A stretch of DNA of 64,000 nucleotides from Gnomoniopsis sp. IMI 355080 (GCA_027946555.1 JAPEVC010000129.1:40822-104821); one strand, 5' to 3'. Counted from the stretch's first letter, positions 10,482 to 22,975 are shown. Notes: generated by a model not told the origin, from the sequence alone. Translations and numbers: made by a program.

Positions 10482-10962
10482 ATGACGAGTCAGACATATG
10501 TCTTGGTGGCAGGATTCTGCAACCACATTCGGCATCCTGAGTTGACTGTGACCCTACGTCCGAAGACTGTACAGTACTTTATTTTACTACCATCATACTT
10601 CAGATACGAGGTTATCTTTGCTGGGTATGATTCTAAGGGACACACTCTTGCGGCTGATGCATGACTCTCATAATCAATGTTGTAGGTCTTCCAAAGCCTG
10701 AACCGGGGCGGACGTACTTAAGTATGTTCGGGGAATACGACGCTCGGCGGGCATATCGGTTAGCATCAAAAGGCCCGCCCAAGAGGCTTGCTACTGATAC
10801 AAAATCATACACTCCGCAAGACAAGCTTTGCATTAGTCGGTCATCTTGAACTCAGCTTGGCCCGTCTTGCGACACATTCCTGCAACCAACAACGTATCAA
10901 TGTCGTATTAAAAAAAAAGTAATATCTTGCTAGACGTGCATGGGTAGAAGACCCGCACTTGT
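10482..10962. other. Intergenic region between convergent SDR and secreted-protein genes
   Basis: About 480 bases with the 3' ends of both genes. Nothing else recognised. Confidence 0.5.
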
Positions 10963-12031
10963 TCAATAACGTCGTCTAGCCGCCGCTGTTGCCGACGCTG
11001 CAACACTAGTCGTGCCTTGGCCCGTGGATACCGACGACGTTGAGGTGGTCGAGCTAGACGTGGATGTGACTACCGTAGCCTGAACCACTTGTCCCAGGGC
11101 GTTGAAGATGATATTGACGAGTGACCCTAACGGTTCGTACGAATATGTCTTTTGCACCAGCCCTCCGGAGAGTGACTCAACATCGCCGGTCAGAGTCATG
11201 TTTTGAAGATAGTTGCCGACAATTGAAGAGACAGTGCTTCCTGCATCGCCAGCTACTTCCTGGACGATGTTACCGAGATTGTCGATCAAGAAATTAACGT
11301 TTGAGGTTCCTTGGACAATGCTACCAAGAAGACCGTCCACTTCTCCCACAACCTCTGTCACCACATCCGTAACGGTATTCAAGAGGTTAATGAGGGTAGG
11401 ATTAAGATTTAGACTTGAGATGGTCCGATTCACAATGTCCACCACTACAAGGAAAGTCAGAAAATGGCCAACTGCTGTGGACCGCCGAACGAATCCAAAA
11501 GAAGACTCGAAGACTCACAGTTTCCGAGCCGGATGATCAGCTCCAACTCAGCCTCCACGTCAGAAATGGTAATGTTGACTTTTTGAATGCCAACCTGGAC
11601 ACCAGCATTGATGGTGACCAATGAGGCTACACTGGCCTGAAGATTCAGCTCTGCTGAAAGATTGTCTACATCGAGCCTGAAAGAGAATGTCAGCTCCTGG
11701 GCAAAAAAATAAACTCTGAAAATTGGTGCCTTTTTCTGGGAGAGGATAGAACAAGATCAACATACTCAATCTTTCCCACCGATAAGTTGGGTATATTAAG
11801 AAGAACATCGGGCGGATTCGTCGTTGTGCTACTACTGCTTGACGCCGTGCTTGTGGATCCTCCAGCACCAGCAGCAGTGGCTGTGGCGCCTGTCCCGCTG
11901 GAAGCGGCTGCACCTGGGGAGGAAGACAAAGACGTAGTAGCGGCCGTGGATGCTGCGGTTGACGCAGATTGTGCAGCAGAGAATGAAAATAAGGAGCCGA
12001 AGGCTACCATCAATAAAGAGCGGGTCTGCAT
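10963..12031 (-). CDS. Secreted Ser/Thr-rich protein of unknown function, paralogue A, 301 aa
   Basis: The coding sequence is the complement of 10963..11444, 11519..11676 and 11766..12031. Introns of 89 and 74 bases begin GTATGT and GTGAGT and end TTTCAG and TTGTAG. The start at 12031 gives MQTRSLLMVAFGSLFSFSAA, a good signal peptide. Residues 21-70 are almost only Ser, Thr, Ala and Gly, probably O-glycosylated. The conserved core starts at PDVLLNIPNLSVGKIELDVD and continues with alternating hydrophobic residues (SAELNLQASVASLVTINAG, then VQVGIQKVNITISDVEAELE), then LNLNPTLINLL. A later block MTLTGDVESLSGGLVQKTYS is shared with the divergent neighbour at 13696. The C-terminus is Ser/Thr-rich and ends ARRRY, without a GPI-type hydrophobic tail. 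I know this pattern only from uncharacterised fungal proteins and assign no function. Confidence 0.78.
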
Positions 12032-13695
12032 GTTTTCAACCAGGGCACAGTGAAAGTGGCTCACTGTCAGGGAAAAGAATGTGTAAGTAATGAAAGAAAC
12101 GAACGTGGAGTGCCGCGTAGAGCAAACAAGTGAGAGAAGAGGGTTGGTTTGCGGACTCTAGATGGAAAGCAGTCCAGGCAGATCTAATGACCCAAAGAGT
12201 GATCAAGAGAGAGCTTCCTAGTGTCGTCCACAAACTCCCAACAGGAGGAGGTTGACGTACCTGCCGAAATAAACTATTATAAATCTACGACATGACAGGT
12301 GCATGATAGATGAGCTAGCTAGGGCAGTGTTCTAGCCCGCGCAGCTAATATAGTAATGATGCCGAATAAGCACCCTGCCAGCCTTGTTTGTGAACAGATG
12401 AACATACCCAATCTTGCATAGCCTGACCGGGCTTGGAAATGTGCCTGGTTATGCTGCATGGGGGGGACTCTCTGCAGAAGTTCCTAGTCCCGCCCAAAAA
12501 AGATGACATCCACTTCATGGTACATAAGGACATAGTACATTGCTCAAAGCCAATCAGTGAGCTACATCATTTTGGGTCACGTCCGGGTGGGACGCCCCGA
12601 TTGAGTCAGGGGGGAGGGTCAGGGGGAAAGCACAATGACGATATTATGTGGGTTGTGTTGAATAAAAGGACCCAAAGAGAAACATAGGAAATCTGGTAAT
12701 AGACCCACCATTGAGAATATTTTGTCCGTCGTTTGATCGAATTTCTCGGACTCTTTCCACATGGAAAAGTCATATTCCTGGAGAGAGCGTATCTGATTGT
12801 GTGGTGATCACCTGCACTAATCCGCACGAGTAGAATGTGTGGAAACAACTCAAAAAAATGGACATATGCCCACCAGAAGAATAAGCTTGTCATTAACCCT
12901 TGCAAAGATCATTCTCCTATCTCCTATTCTTGGTCCTGCTCAGATGTTGTTTAGACTTGTCGAGGATGTTGATCAATTTACCTAATTCGGCACACTAGGC
13001 AAAGTTCAACGGCAAGCCACACCCGTTCAAATCAACCAAGCGATTTGTTGTGGCTCATATGGTTAGCTTCCCCCCCCCCCTCTCTCTCCCCACACAGACG
13101 GGCCAGACCACCTTTTAATGTTCATTTAAGAGCTAGGATTGTGCATCCCAGGGCTACGGATTCTGCCGTGAATATTTCCCACGGGGGACTCTAGCCGTGG
13201 ACGTGCTTCTCCTTCATGCAGGGCCATGCTCGTCAAATCTTAAAGCGGTTGTCTCACATCTAATTCGGCATGCTGCATATGACTGTGGATGTGTGGATGT
13301 GTGGAGTCTCTTGGATAACAACAGGTGAGTGAGGTCATTCGAATAAATTTAGCCGAGTCTAGACACAAACCATTTTCAGACATCGTCCTGTTGGCTCCTG
13401 ATTTGTCCGTATCCTTGATTATCCTTCCAACCCTTTTGGATCTCGATGCTCGAGTTTCCAGGCCCGGGCATTAAGGTTGTCTAGCTTCGCATATTTGTGC
13501 TTGGTGACTTGCATAGGAGTTACGCTACACCTCGTACTTCAATGTTTCTGCTCTCCGGCTGTTGAAAGAGAGAAGATTGTCTTCTATCACCATTCGTTGA
13601 ACCCGATTCTCCCCACGCTCATTCCTGAAGTTTGGTTTCTTCGCTACTTACTCGACATTCTTCATCTCATCTTCCACATCTTATTATTTTTCATA
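12032..13695. other. Divergent 1.66-kb region between the two secreted paralogues
   Basis: Both paralogue genes start from the ends of this region, so it must contain their promoters. It holds an 11-base poly-C run at 13070-13080 and CT-rich leader-like sequence before 13696. No supported gene; the open frame around 12606-12905 on the minus strand has no recognisable domain. Confidence 0.5.
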
Positions 13696-14711
13696 ATGGC
13701 GCCCAGCCTCGCTAGATTATTCACTTTTTGCCTTCTTTTTCTCTCCGCCTCTTGTTTCTCAGATGGTTCGCACCAGTATGGCAGCCGGCAGGAGGAAGGA
13801 TACATTGGGTATCGACTAGATCAGCGTGGTGATCCCGAATCTGCAGTATACGAGACTGCCGACACCAACTCCGACGTAGACACAGTCTTGCCAACAGAAC
13901 CGGACGTCTACCTGAACGCCTCGGTTTCTGTGGGCGAAATCGACATTGAAGTCGACAACATTACCGCCGTGATCAACCTCCAGGCCGACGTTCTGCAACT
14001 TCTTTCCTTCAGCGCCGGCGTCACCGCCTCGATTGACCGCGTCAAGCTCACCATCCAGAACGTGAGCGCAAAGGTCCTCCTCGAGGCTCGACTTGAAAAT
14101 GTGGTGACAATGTGAGCAGCTCCATGGCCCAAAATCCCCATTCACGGACCACCCCCCTTAGATGTGCTGGAAAAAACAACCTTATGCTGACTTCCTCCTC
14201 TCCCAGGGTTGGTGACGTGTTGGATGCCCTTGACCTCAACCCTCTCATCGCCACTCTCGGCACAGATGTAAGCACAGTGGTCAACGATACTGTCGGCGAC
14301 CTCACGGGCTCCTCGTCAAGCAGCACCTCCACCAAAAGAAGCTTCGACATCGACAATGTGCTCTACAGCATCAACGACTATTCAGGCAACACGCACACAA
14401 ACCGCATCCTAGGCCAGGACGGGAATTTGTATGATGTGAAGCTCGACAATGACGGCAATGAGCAGGCCAAGAAGCTCGTGGGCTCGTACACGGACACCAT
14501 GACGTTCACCGGCCACAACAGCACTGTGAGCATCAACGGGCAGGTTCGCGAATATGAGCTGCAGTACATGTACACGCCCTTTCCGGGCATTGAGTCCATT
14601 GCCTGGATCTATGTGACTCCGGCGGGGGCGGTGACTAGGACCCAGGTGATTGCCGAGGCGTTTGGAGGAGGTTCCAGCACCATCAGCGATGACACTGAGG
14701 ATAGTCTCTAA
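13696..14711 (+). CDS. Secreted protein of unknown function, paralogue B, 306 aa
   Basis: I join 13696..14111 and 14207..14711; the 95-base intron begins GTGAGC and ends TCCCAG. The ATG at 13696 opens MAPSLARLFTFCLLFLSASC, a signal peptide. The core beginning PDVYLNASVSVGEIDIEVDN matches the neighbour's core, as do INLQADVLQLLSFSAGV, IDRVKLTIQNVSAKV and LDLNPLIATL. Then a Ser run and a dibasic KR site precede a second domain with GQDGNLYDVKLDNDGNEQ, YTDTMTFTGHNSTVSINGQV and a Tyr-rich segment. The MT-TG block aligns with that of paralogue A, so the similarity covers most of both proteins. Unlike A it lacks the long N-terminal Ser/Thr linker and ends acidic (DDTEDSL). Function unknown; extracellular location inferred from the signal peptide. 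Confidence 0.8.
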
Positions 14712-16274
14712 TAATAAACCCCCTTTTCCCAGTTGGGACTTCTTCGGTGTAGCTTTTTTTGTTTTTCAGAGTAGCTCTGTGGTAGTTCGAAAATCTGAAT
14801 GACCCGAGAGCAAATCATGTCGCTCAGTATGAGGGTATGAGCAGGTGCGCAACCTTATTTCAGTCCAGTTCCGTCATATTCGGATTTCTTTTAGTGAGCG
14901 TTCCCATGGACTGACGTTGAAACAGGCAAATGGATGGCCCATTCTCCACAGTTCAAGCCACACTCTCATTTCAGCCATCTTCGCCGCTTCGCTAGTACTT
15001 ACCAAACTTTTATTAATTTCCAGGTTTATCTGAAATTTTGTACCATAGTATGATCGAACCGGGTAAGCACGCGGCGGGATGAGCCAGGTGCAAGGATACT
15101 ACTACCAAGAGCCTATAGCCAAGCCCACAGCTTATCCTTACCCTATAAAGTGGGAGATGCCTGTACCTCATTACCATTGGCGAGAGCTACCAAGACTTTG
15201 GTACACTAGGACGTGCGCTTCTCGCTGACGGAATGGCAAATTATCAGATTTCGCATATATACAGGCTGGCAATCCATGCCAATCCGGCCAAAATGCTCCG
15301 TGGGCTGGGTGGGTATCAGGAGCTAGCCGAAACACACGCCTGCAGAACAAGTCGACCAGTCAAACAAGACAGCAAGGTCGCTGTGGCCGTGCAAGGGCAT
15401 CCAATACTTGATGTGCACTGTGATCGGTGCGTCGTCTTTATTGATTGCTTCCTGCCTTGACTTCAAGCCTTTGTCAAGAGTCTGAATGACGCAAAATGGT
15501 TTATTTATATATTATCGAGAGGATGAATCCCTCATATTACGCCCAAGAATCGTTCTTCTGGTAAATCGGACGAAGCATTAAAGATATCTCCATCGGGGTA
15601 GAAGCTCCGCAGGCTATGTGTCAAATCGTGGCATTGAGGCAGCACGGGCAGGCTTCCGTAGTGGACGGAAATTGATAAATATTCACCCTTTTTACCAGCT
15701 ACCAGAGATACTTCTACCCCCCCCCCCCAGTACTAATTATTGAATGACTTCATTTCTTATCCAACATATATCAGGTGACAAGCAAGGTCTGATCCCCCTA
15801 TCCACCCAGCAGCAACTGAGAAAGGGACAAGAGGCGTCTAGAACGTCAAATCAAGGACGACCGAGTTTCGCAACTTCCTTGTGCGTTCCGCACATTCCTC
15901 CCTCCATATCCTGGATACGCAGAGAGAACGGGAGGCAAGTAACCGCGAGATTGAGGACAGGACTGATGTTAATTACACATGCGATTGGACAAAGCGTTTG
16001 TCTGTCAAGTCAATAGTCCCAGGCGTAGACTTTCCTGGGTACGTCCACGCCGCCGTAACCGTCTGTGCATGGGACCTCTTTTAGTTTCACCAAGCCCTCC
16101 TCGTCCTTCCCATTTTTTGTCCGGCTTCAGTGTCCCGCATTTCCGGTTGCACGTGCGCTAAGAACCAGTACACATATCGTACCTTTCCTGGACAAGGGGA
16201 AGGTTGGATGGATGAAGTCGTGGTTGCCCTTGCCCTTTCAGCCGTTGACCCGTACCATCACTTGTTCAATGGAG
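14712..16274. other. Gene-free stretch
   Basis: About 1.5 kb after paralogue B with no coding signal that I trust. A 12-base poly-C run lies at 15717-15728. Confidence 0.5.
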
Positions 16275-17456
16275 TCAGTCGTCGTCGTCCGCAGCGTCGC
16301 TTTCATCAAGCTTGTTTCCTAAGCCTCTTCTCCAGTCTCGCGGCTCTTTCATTTGGGGCGAGGCTTCCCCTGTAACTCTTCGATAACCCCTACCGCCGTC
16401 TCCAGTCCATCCCAATAATCCATCCTCTCCAACCGCGCCAACCCATCCACAGATACCCTCAACTCTGGGTCCTCGTCCACTGCCCGGCCCAGCGCAAGCT
16501 CGTGCAGCACCGGATCCAGCTTGCGATGCATCCCCGCACGGAACCGCAACAGCGTGTCCCTTGCCCTGGTCGTCGTCTTCTTCACTTGCCTCCTGCATCC
16601 CAGCAGAGCGCACCATCATCACCAACCTCTTCGTCTCCTGCTCGCTGTGCACCATATTTGCCCATCCCCGCACCAGGTTTCCGGAGTCCTGTGACGCGGA
16701 GTTGCTTGATATCCAAGGATCTTTCCTCGCCTGTGGGCTCGTAAGCTTAGTCCCCAAAACAGCGCCGCCATGCGTGGTGACACAACGGGCGTTGCGGTCG
16801 ACAGGAGTGGTTCCTTGGAGCCGTCAGACCAGACGCAGTCGTCGAAGAGCATGGAGGGCATCGTAGCCCTCAGAGCTTTTGGCGGCCGCCGAAGAAAGTG
16901 GATCGGGACCATGGCCTTCCAGCTCTTTGGGTAAGTGAGGTGACTAGTGTGCAGCGTGTCGAAAGTCATGAGGTGGCTTGCGAAGCTTGCCCGTGCCATG
17001 TTGGGCTGCAGACCAGCAACGAGAACGGCACGATAAGAGGATCGTCGCGCGCGTTCTTATTCAGGTGCGGCAGGCCGAACTCAACGCTGAAGGGTAGCTT
17101 CTTCTTCTTGCTGTTGCGATGTGCCGTCGAAAATGGAATGAGCCCAGCCTCAACCAGCACTTTTTCAATCTGGCAGGCACCCTGATCAACGTCCAAATGG
17201 CTGTAGGTCGTAGATAGTGTTCTCAACACCAGGCGTATGTGATAAGCTCTGGCTCTTGCGCAACGGCGGTCCGTAGATCGCGGTAAGCACGTAGCAGCGT
17301 AAGATGTTTACTGCACGTACCCTCGGCGAAGCGAAAACGCATGTCATTGGCAGCATCCTCGGTTTGTTTGATAATCGTGCTCCTACACATTCGCCACGGC
17401 CGCAGTTCTAAGAATGATGATGGGGTCAAGACACTGACATAACATGCCCAAGACAA
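16275..17456 (-). pseudogene. Probable decayed gene, frameshifted in several places
   Basis: On the minus strand, consecutive protein-like segments lie in different frames and abut without usable introns. From the 5' side: a segment with PWRMCRSTIIKQTEDAAND ending at a stop near 17223; one with QIEKVLVEAGLIPFSTAHR and LPFSVEFGLPHLNKNARD (about 17229-16990); one with SWKAMVPIHFLRRPPKALR and MPSMLFDDCVWSDGSKEPL (16999-16770); one with KDPWISSNSASQDSGNLVRG (about 16757-16605); and one with RDTLLRFRAGMHRKLDPVL (about 16600-16349). The shift at about 16768 is next to a GGGG/TTTT run; the one near 16600 is in a GAAGAAGACGACGACC tract. Composition of each piece looks coding (charged, GC-rich third positions). 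I do not recognise the family. Alternatives are sequencing indels in an intact gene, or chance frames. Similar frames continue weakly to about 17880. Confidence 0.4.
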
Positions 17457-18760
17457 CCAGTTTCCCTAAGGCAGTGTGAAGAGGCAGCTTGCCGAGCACC
17501 TTGCCAAGACTCGTGACTGGTCGCGCCATTGTCGAAAGCTGGAGGGGTCTGCCTCTCTAGGTGGCTCAAGTCTATTCAAGTTGAACTTCGGCATCGGTGA
17601 GTATCTGTCGCATGGGTTCCAGACATTCCCTTCTTGAGAGTGAAATTGATACGGCACTCTAATTCTGGATTCTCGTTTCTCCTGTAGACGATTGACAGCA
17701 GATCCGTCTTGGTGGTTGAGAGCGCCCCGGTTGACTTCATGCCTGTCGATTGGTGTTTCCTTTGTATTCCATCCAAATGGGTTTCGTCTCCGTGGAGATC
17801 TGTTGTAGTTTGTGTCTGCCTGCATGCTGATTCTGAATGCACGGCTGAGCGAGAAGTCAGAAGTGTCGTGTGTTGGCAACTTTGGGCGCTGTGGTAGGGT
17901 CGAAAGTCAGGCGCGTGAGCCAGCTTGTTTTGCAAGCGCGGTCCATTGCGAAATTGGCATCTGATCGTCGCATCTGTTTTCACTTATAGTGAGTGGGCGA
18001 CGCATTGGTTCCCGCAGTGATTGCGGCCATAATAGAGTCCTTGGGCACTCCGAAGCTGGCCTGACGTTGAATGGCTCAGTCGACATGAACATATTTAGGG
18101 TTAGGGGTAACGTGGACGTGCAGTACAGGGCGATACATTCTGTCATGTTAGGTACCGCCATTCAGTAACGTTCGAAATGGAGCGTGCGCTTCTTTCGGGC
18201 TTCTGATTCAATGGTACTTGACATGAGACATATTCATTCCCTGCATCTCCAGCGTGGGCTGTTCAAAGTGACGAATGGCGAGCGCCTCATGTTCCAACAT
18301 TGTGAAATTATTACACATAGATCCATGAAGGCCTTCTATTAAAAGCCTCTTGAACTACCTCTCTTCTTCTCGATACCGTTCCTGTTGGCTAGAACCAAAC
18401 AACCATTAGCTTCTGTCCAGTGTATATTGCCCAATATACCAGATGCTCTCCCAGGGTATATGTATATATATGCATCTATTGCTTCCAATGCTTCCCTGCC
18501 AATGTGCTCAAAAATTTCAACCCTCGCCTTAACGCCTTTGACCGCCGTGTTTCTTCATGGTCCCCAGAAAGCGATCCATCTGGCCTGGCCCGCGATGAGT
18601 GTTCGAATCTCGTTCGAAATCTTTTTCGTTCATGGGCGCCTGGATCTCCCTTCTCTTGCTTATTGCACCTACGAAGTTCTTCGTAGCGCAAGTGGTATTG
18701 GAGGTATACTCCGAATTGCTCATCCTCGCAAAGCTGTATCGCTGTTCCACCTCAATCGAC
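17457..18760. other. Gene-free stretch downstream of the histidine kinase
   Basis: May include the decayed 5' part of the frameshifted gene (to about 17880). Two perfect TTAGGG units lie at 18095-18106. Nothing else recognised. Confidence 0.45.
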
Positions 18761-21700
18761 CTAGAAACCTCTCGCCTCTAGTATTCGTCTCAGTTCCTTC
18801 AGAGGTACAGGCTTGCTCAGGAACAAATCAATGCCGCTGCCGAATGCTTCCTGCTGTGTCGTAGCCGAGGCAAGGCCCGTGAGGGCAATGATCAGGGCGG
18901 GTTGCAGCTGGTGTTGGCGCTCGTGCGCACGGATAAGCCGCGTGGACTCGAGCCCATCCATGACTGGCATGGAGATATCTGGCAAGCAGTATTTAGCTCT
19001 GGCCTGGGGGCAAAGGGAGCTCGAAATACAAATAAGGTTGCGACGGGCTCTTCTGACAGGGGAGGGGACTTGAGTTTACGAACCCATGAAAATGCACCGG
19101 TAATTGATGACCCTCGCGCGGCAGCTTTCCAATGCCTCCAGCCCGTCTACTGCACAGTCATGCCCACAGCCAAGCTTCTTCATGTATGATGCGAGCATCT
19201 TGAAAAACGGGTCAATTGTCAGGTGCGTGGGAGATGGTGTCGAGGGCTCAAGAGAAGACATACCTTCCTGTTGATTGCGTTGTCATCCACGATTAGAAAA
19301 GGGACACCCTCTTCCCGGTCGGACAGCGACTGAGCCTCGAAATGCGGCTGACTTGATGTAGCAGAAGGACTGTGGTCACCCGGAGGAGCCCCATCAGTCA
19401 GTGACTCCCCGTTCATCGAATTGTTGACCGCGTCGAAACTTTTTTCGACGGGCCTATGCGGAAGCGCCAGTGGAGTTATCGGGTCACTTTGGTCGCTTTG
19501 CGGAGACGACAGTGCCAGTTCGTCTTCGTGAGCTCTGCTCTCGAGCAGCTGGTTGGCTACTTGACCGTCGCCATTGCTCAAGATGGGCGGCGCTTGGTGA
19601 CTAGTTTGTGACTGAGTCTCCGCTTTCTTTGCTCTCTCCAGCGCAAAAACCAGGAGCCGGGCCAATTTCCGAGGGCCGACACTGCGTTTTGTCAGAAAAT
19701 AAGTACTTTTACAGTCTTGGCGGGGCTGGTAGACAAGTTGGACTTACGGTTGTGATATACATTCGCGAATGAAAGGATATCCGGCTGCAGAGAAATCGGC
19801 TGTGTGCTGGTGGGATGACAAGTGGCTGTCACAAACCACCACTGCGGGCGTCGCCCGGGCATGACCATTGAGAGCCGCGATCTGGTCCACGGCATGTTCG
19901 GCGCAAATATACAATGTTGGTGGCGTAATGTCCACTTCGGATAAGGGAATCACCTTCAGATGAAGTAGACGCTGGCATAGTAGCTCCAAAGAGGCTCTGG
20001 GACTTAACTGCGTATCTCCAGTGTTCACAACCAACGGCACGTGCTCGCCAAAGTCATCGGGAAAGCCCAGAAGCGTGACGCTGGCGCCCTCCAGCGTCTC
20101 TAGCAACGTGCTAAAGTCCTTGCTCAGTGGCTGGGGAGTGCCCGTTGCCGATGACCGTGGACTAGACAGGCGCAATGGGATCAAGACGCGTATTGTCGTG
20201 CCGCGGTTGACCCGACTTTCAACGCCGATGCGACCACCGAGACCGTGGACGATTTGCTTTACGAGGCTCAATCCCAGGCCTGCACCAGCAGATAGTTGGT
20301 TTTCTTGCGCAAAGGGAGTGAATAGTCGGTTTTGCAAGTAGTCACTGCCGATGCCGCGTCCTGAGTCAGAGATGGAGAGGACGATGGTTCGCCGACGGGA
20401 CTTTTTCCTGGATGAGAAGGGCTCCTGTGTCAACGACACCAAGATGTGTCCGTCGGACGTGTATTTCAAAGCATTGCCAAAGATGTTCATGATAATTCTC
20501 CGTAAAGCCCCCGGCTGAGCATGGAAAAGCCAAGGCACACTGGCATCAATGGCGAGGTGAACTTTGACCCCCGTCTTCGGTTGTGAACTTCCCGAGGACG
20601 ATTTGGCCGTGTCCATTCGACGGACAGTCTCCACCCTTCGCAGTGTGCCTGCTTGTTCGGACCGGGAATTGGCGGCCCTCTCTCGTGTGGCCCATTGATT
20701 GGACGTGTCCTGAAAACTGAAGCCGGCGTAGACGCTTTCAATAACTTCTTCCATTAGGAGATCAAGCCTGACTTCGGAGAAAATGCTCATCATCCCGGCC
20801 TGTATTGACGTGTTTCCATTGGCGTCCGCGCCAAGTCCTCGGGCCTTGCCCACGACTTTTCGCCTTGGCTTTTGCAGGAAATGATTCACCTTGCTGAAAT
20901 CGAGTAGCTGAAACAGGGAAGTCAGTCAAGTTTTGGGCAAAGCGCAGACTAGATACACTCACATGATCGAGGGTGTCCAGCAGCGTTCGACCGCACGTTT
21001 CCACAGTGTGAAGCACGTCCTCTTGGAAGCCGGTCAGGATGGAATCGTGCAGGAGCTCGACGCCCAAGATCACGCCGTGCAATGGACTTCTTATTTCGTG
21101 TGAGAGTGATCCAAGGACATCTGCCTTCGCCATGTTCTCTCGCAATACCCTGATTCGTCCTACCTCGGCCATCGCAGCCGAGCCGAATGCCTTCATATAG
21201 CTGAGCTCGCCCGATGAGAAAACACGAGCACGAGACTTTGTCCATACAAAACCACCTGCAAACCAACGTTCCCTGTCTTGATCCCACAAGGGGACCAGTG
21301 CCACACTTCTGGCCCCCGGAAACATTCGCATCAGGAATGCACCATCGCTTTTCCTCGGTCTCTCCCGGACAATTTTCTGAAGCACCCTGTCCTGTTCATC
21401 GCCGCCACTGGAGGGAGACAGGATGGCGTCCGACCCCTCGCTGTCACTAATCGCCCAGATGACGTTTCCGTCATCGCCAAAGTTGATGATCTGACCGTCA
21501 GGATAGCGGCGGGACAACCGCTCGAGGAAGGTGTCCGGGACCGACGAGAGTTCGGAGCGTGGCTTGTCACCATCGATACTGGAGAAGTCTGTATCAGAAA
21601 ACCCCAGGACTCGACAGATCACGGTTCTGTATGTGCTCTCATCCGTTGCCATGGAATCCTCCCCGCTACTGCTAGACGAACGATCCTTATCCTCGGCCTC

Positions 21701-22975
21701 GCGCTCAGCCCGGGTGACAAGACGTCCATACGAACCCACTGTGGCGTCCAGAAACAATGCTCCCTCCACCTCGACGGATTCACGTATGATGTTGGCGACA
21801 CGAGAGAAGATTGACTTGAGGACAACAGTATTATCATCGTCTTCGTCCTCCGACTCGTTGGCGGTGTTCGATGAGTTATCAGGCCCTTCTGCTCCAGAAT
21901 CGAAGGTATCTGTGCTGACGACTGGGTGAGCCACTATTGGTTGGCTTTTGGTGTTGTCTATTGACTGAAGTAGGCTGGCGAAGGGATGGACTTGCTTGGC
22001 TCGAGGAAGTCCTGCGGCCTGTTCTTGAATCCGTTGCTGTTTAGCATTAAGGGCACCTTCTTTCAAGGCACCCTCTTTGCCCCTGGCGTTTTCGAAAGCC
22101 GAGGAATTTGCGACGTGGCGGAATTTCGACATCGAGCCCATTCCCTCCACCATGGATCCTAGGCCTCTCACCATACGCTCATTCCGTCGGTAGCTCTCTG
22201 TTGAGACCCTCGCCTGCAGATGCGCCATGATGAGTGCCGACAGGTGTCGCAGGAATCGCTGTGAAGGTGCGTCCAGACCGGCTCTGGGCTCGTCGTCATA
22301 GATACAGACAACACCAATATCGATGCCATATACTGTCCTCAGGGGAACACCCGCATAAAAGCGTGAATGAGAGTTAGATCCGAAATAAGGCTTTCCAGAA
22401 GCGCGATTGTCTTGGCTGATATCAGGCACTACGTCGATAGGCAGGACGTTTTTCCCATGACTCTCTACGGCCGGACTATCAAGTACATGCTCACAAAAGC
22501 CATGCTCACGCGGAATGGCAGTGCCAGACAGCAGGAGTGGAGCTCCGACATCGTCAGGACCATAGTCGTCTTCGCCAGGACCTAGTTCAATAGCACTTGA
22601 CTGCTTGGCTTCCGCGACAATGTGTTGCCGCTTGCCATCAAACAGGGAGACAAGGGTGCGCTCTGCCTTAAGCCTAAGAGCACCAAGCTGAGCAAACGCT
22701 GCGAGAGCAGCGTCAGACGAGGTTGTGAGCCGTGAAGGATCCAGAGGGAAACCAGTGTCGTTGACGATAGACTCAGCCAGTAGGGAGGCCCCATATCTGA
22801 TATCCGGGGACTGATCAGCAGCGATGCACGAATACACGCACGGAGGGTGATGGCAAGCCACATCGCTTCAAGGCGCAGGGCCACAGGTCACTCACCGAAG
22901 AGTCTCCTCCTCCCGGGCCGCCTCGGAAATGGACCCCGTCTTCAGAGTCGCATAGCTGTGCGTACCGCGGCCCAT
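18761..22975 (-). CDS. Hybrid histidine kinase (GAF-HisKA-HATPase-receiver), 1274 aa
   Basis: The coding sequence is the complement of 18761..18978, 19084..19198, 19264..19681, 19748..20907, 20963..22796 and 22896..22975; all six exons keep frame and all introns are GT-AG of 55 to 105 bases. The N-terminus MGRGTHSY leads to a GAF-like region (about 40-215, with FAQLGALRLKAERTLVSLFD and YAGVPLRTVYGIDIGVVCIY). A long Ser/Glu/Asp-rich linker follows. HisKA has SLSHEIRSPLHG with phospho-acceptor His593. The ATP-binding lid shows the N box with Asn783, DSGRGIG (819-825) and GAGLGLS (846-852). The receiver has the acidic pair Asp1157-Asp1158, phospho-acceptor Asp1203 in DISMPVMDG and Lys1258. All catalytic residues are present, so it should be an active sensor kinase feeding an Ypd1-type phosphotransfer protein. 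It has no transmembrane segment, so it is probably cytosolic. The signal is unknown. Confidence 0.9.

Noticed and set aside
10963..12031. GPI anchoring of paralogue A because of its Ser/Thr-rich C-terminus
   Set aside because: The protein ends in ARRRY with no C-terminal hydrophobic segment, so a GPI signal is not supported.
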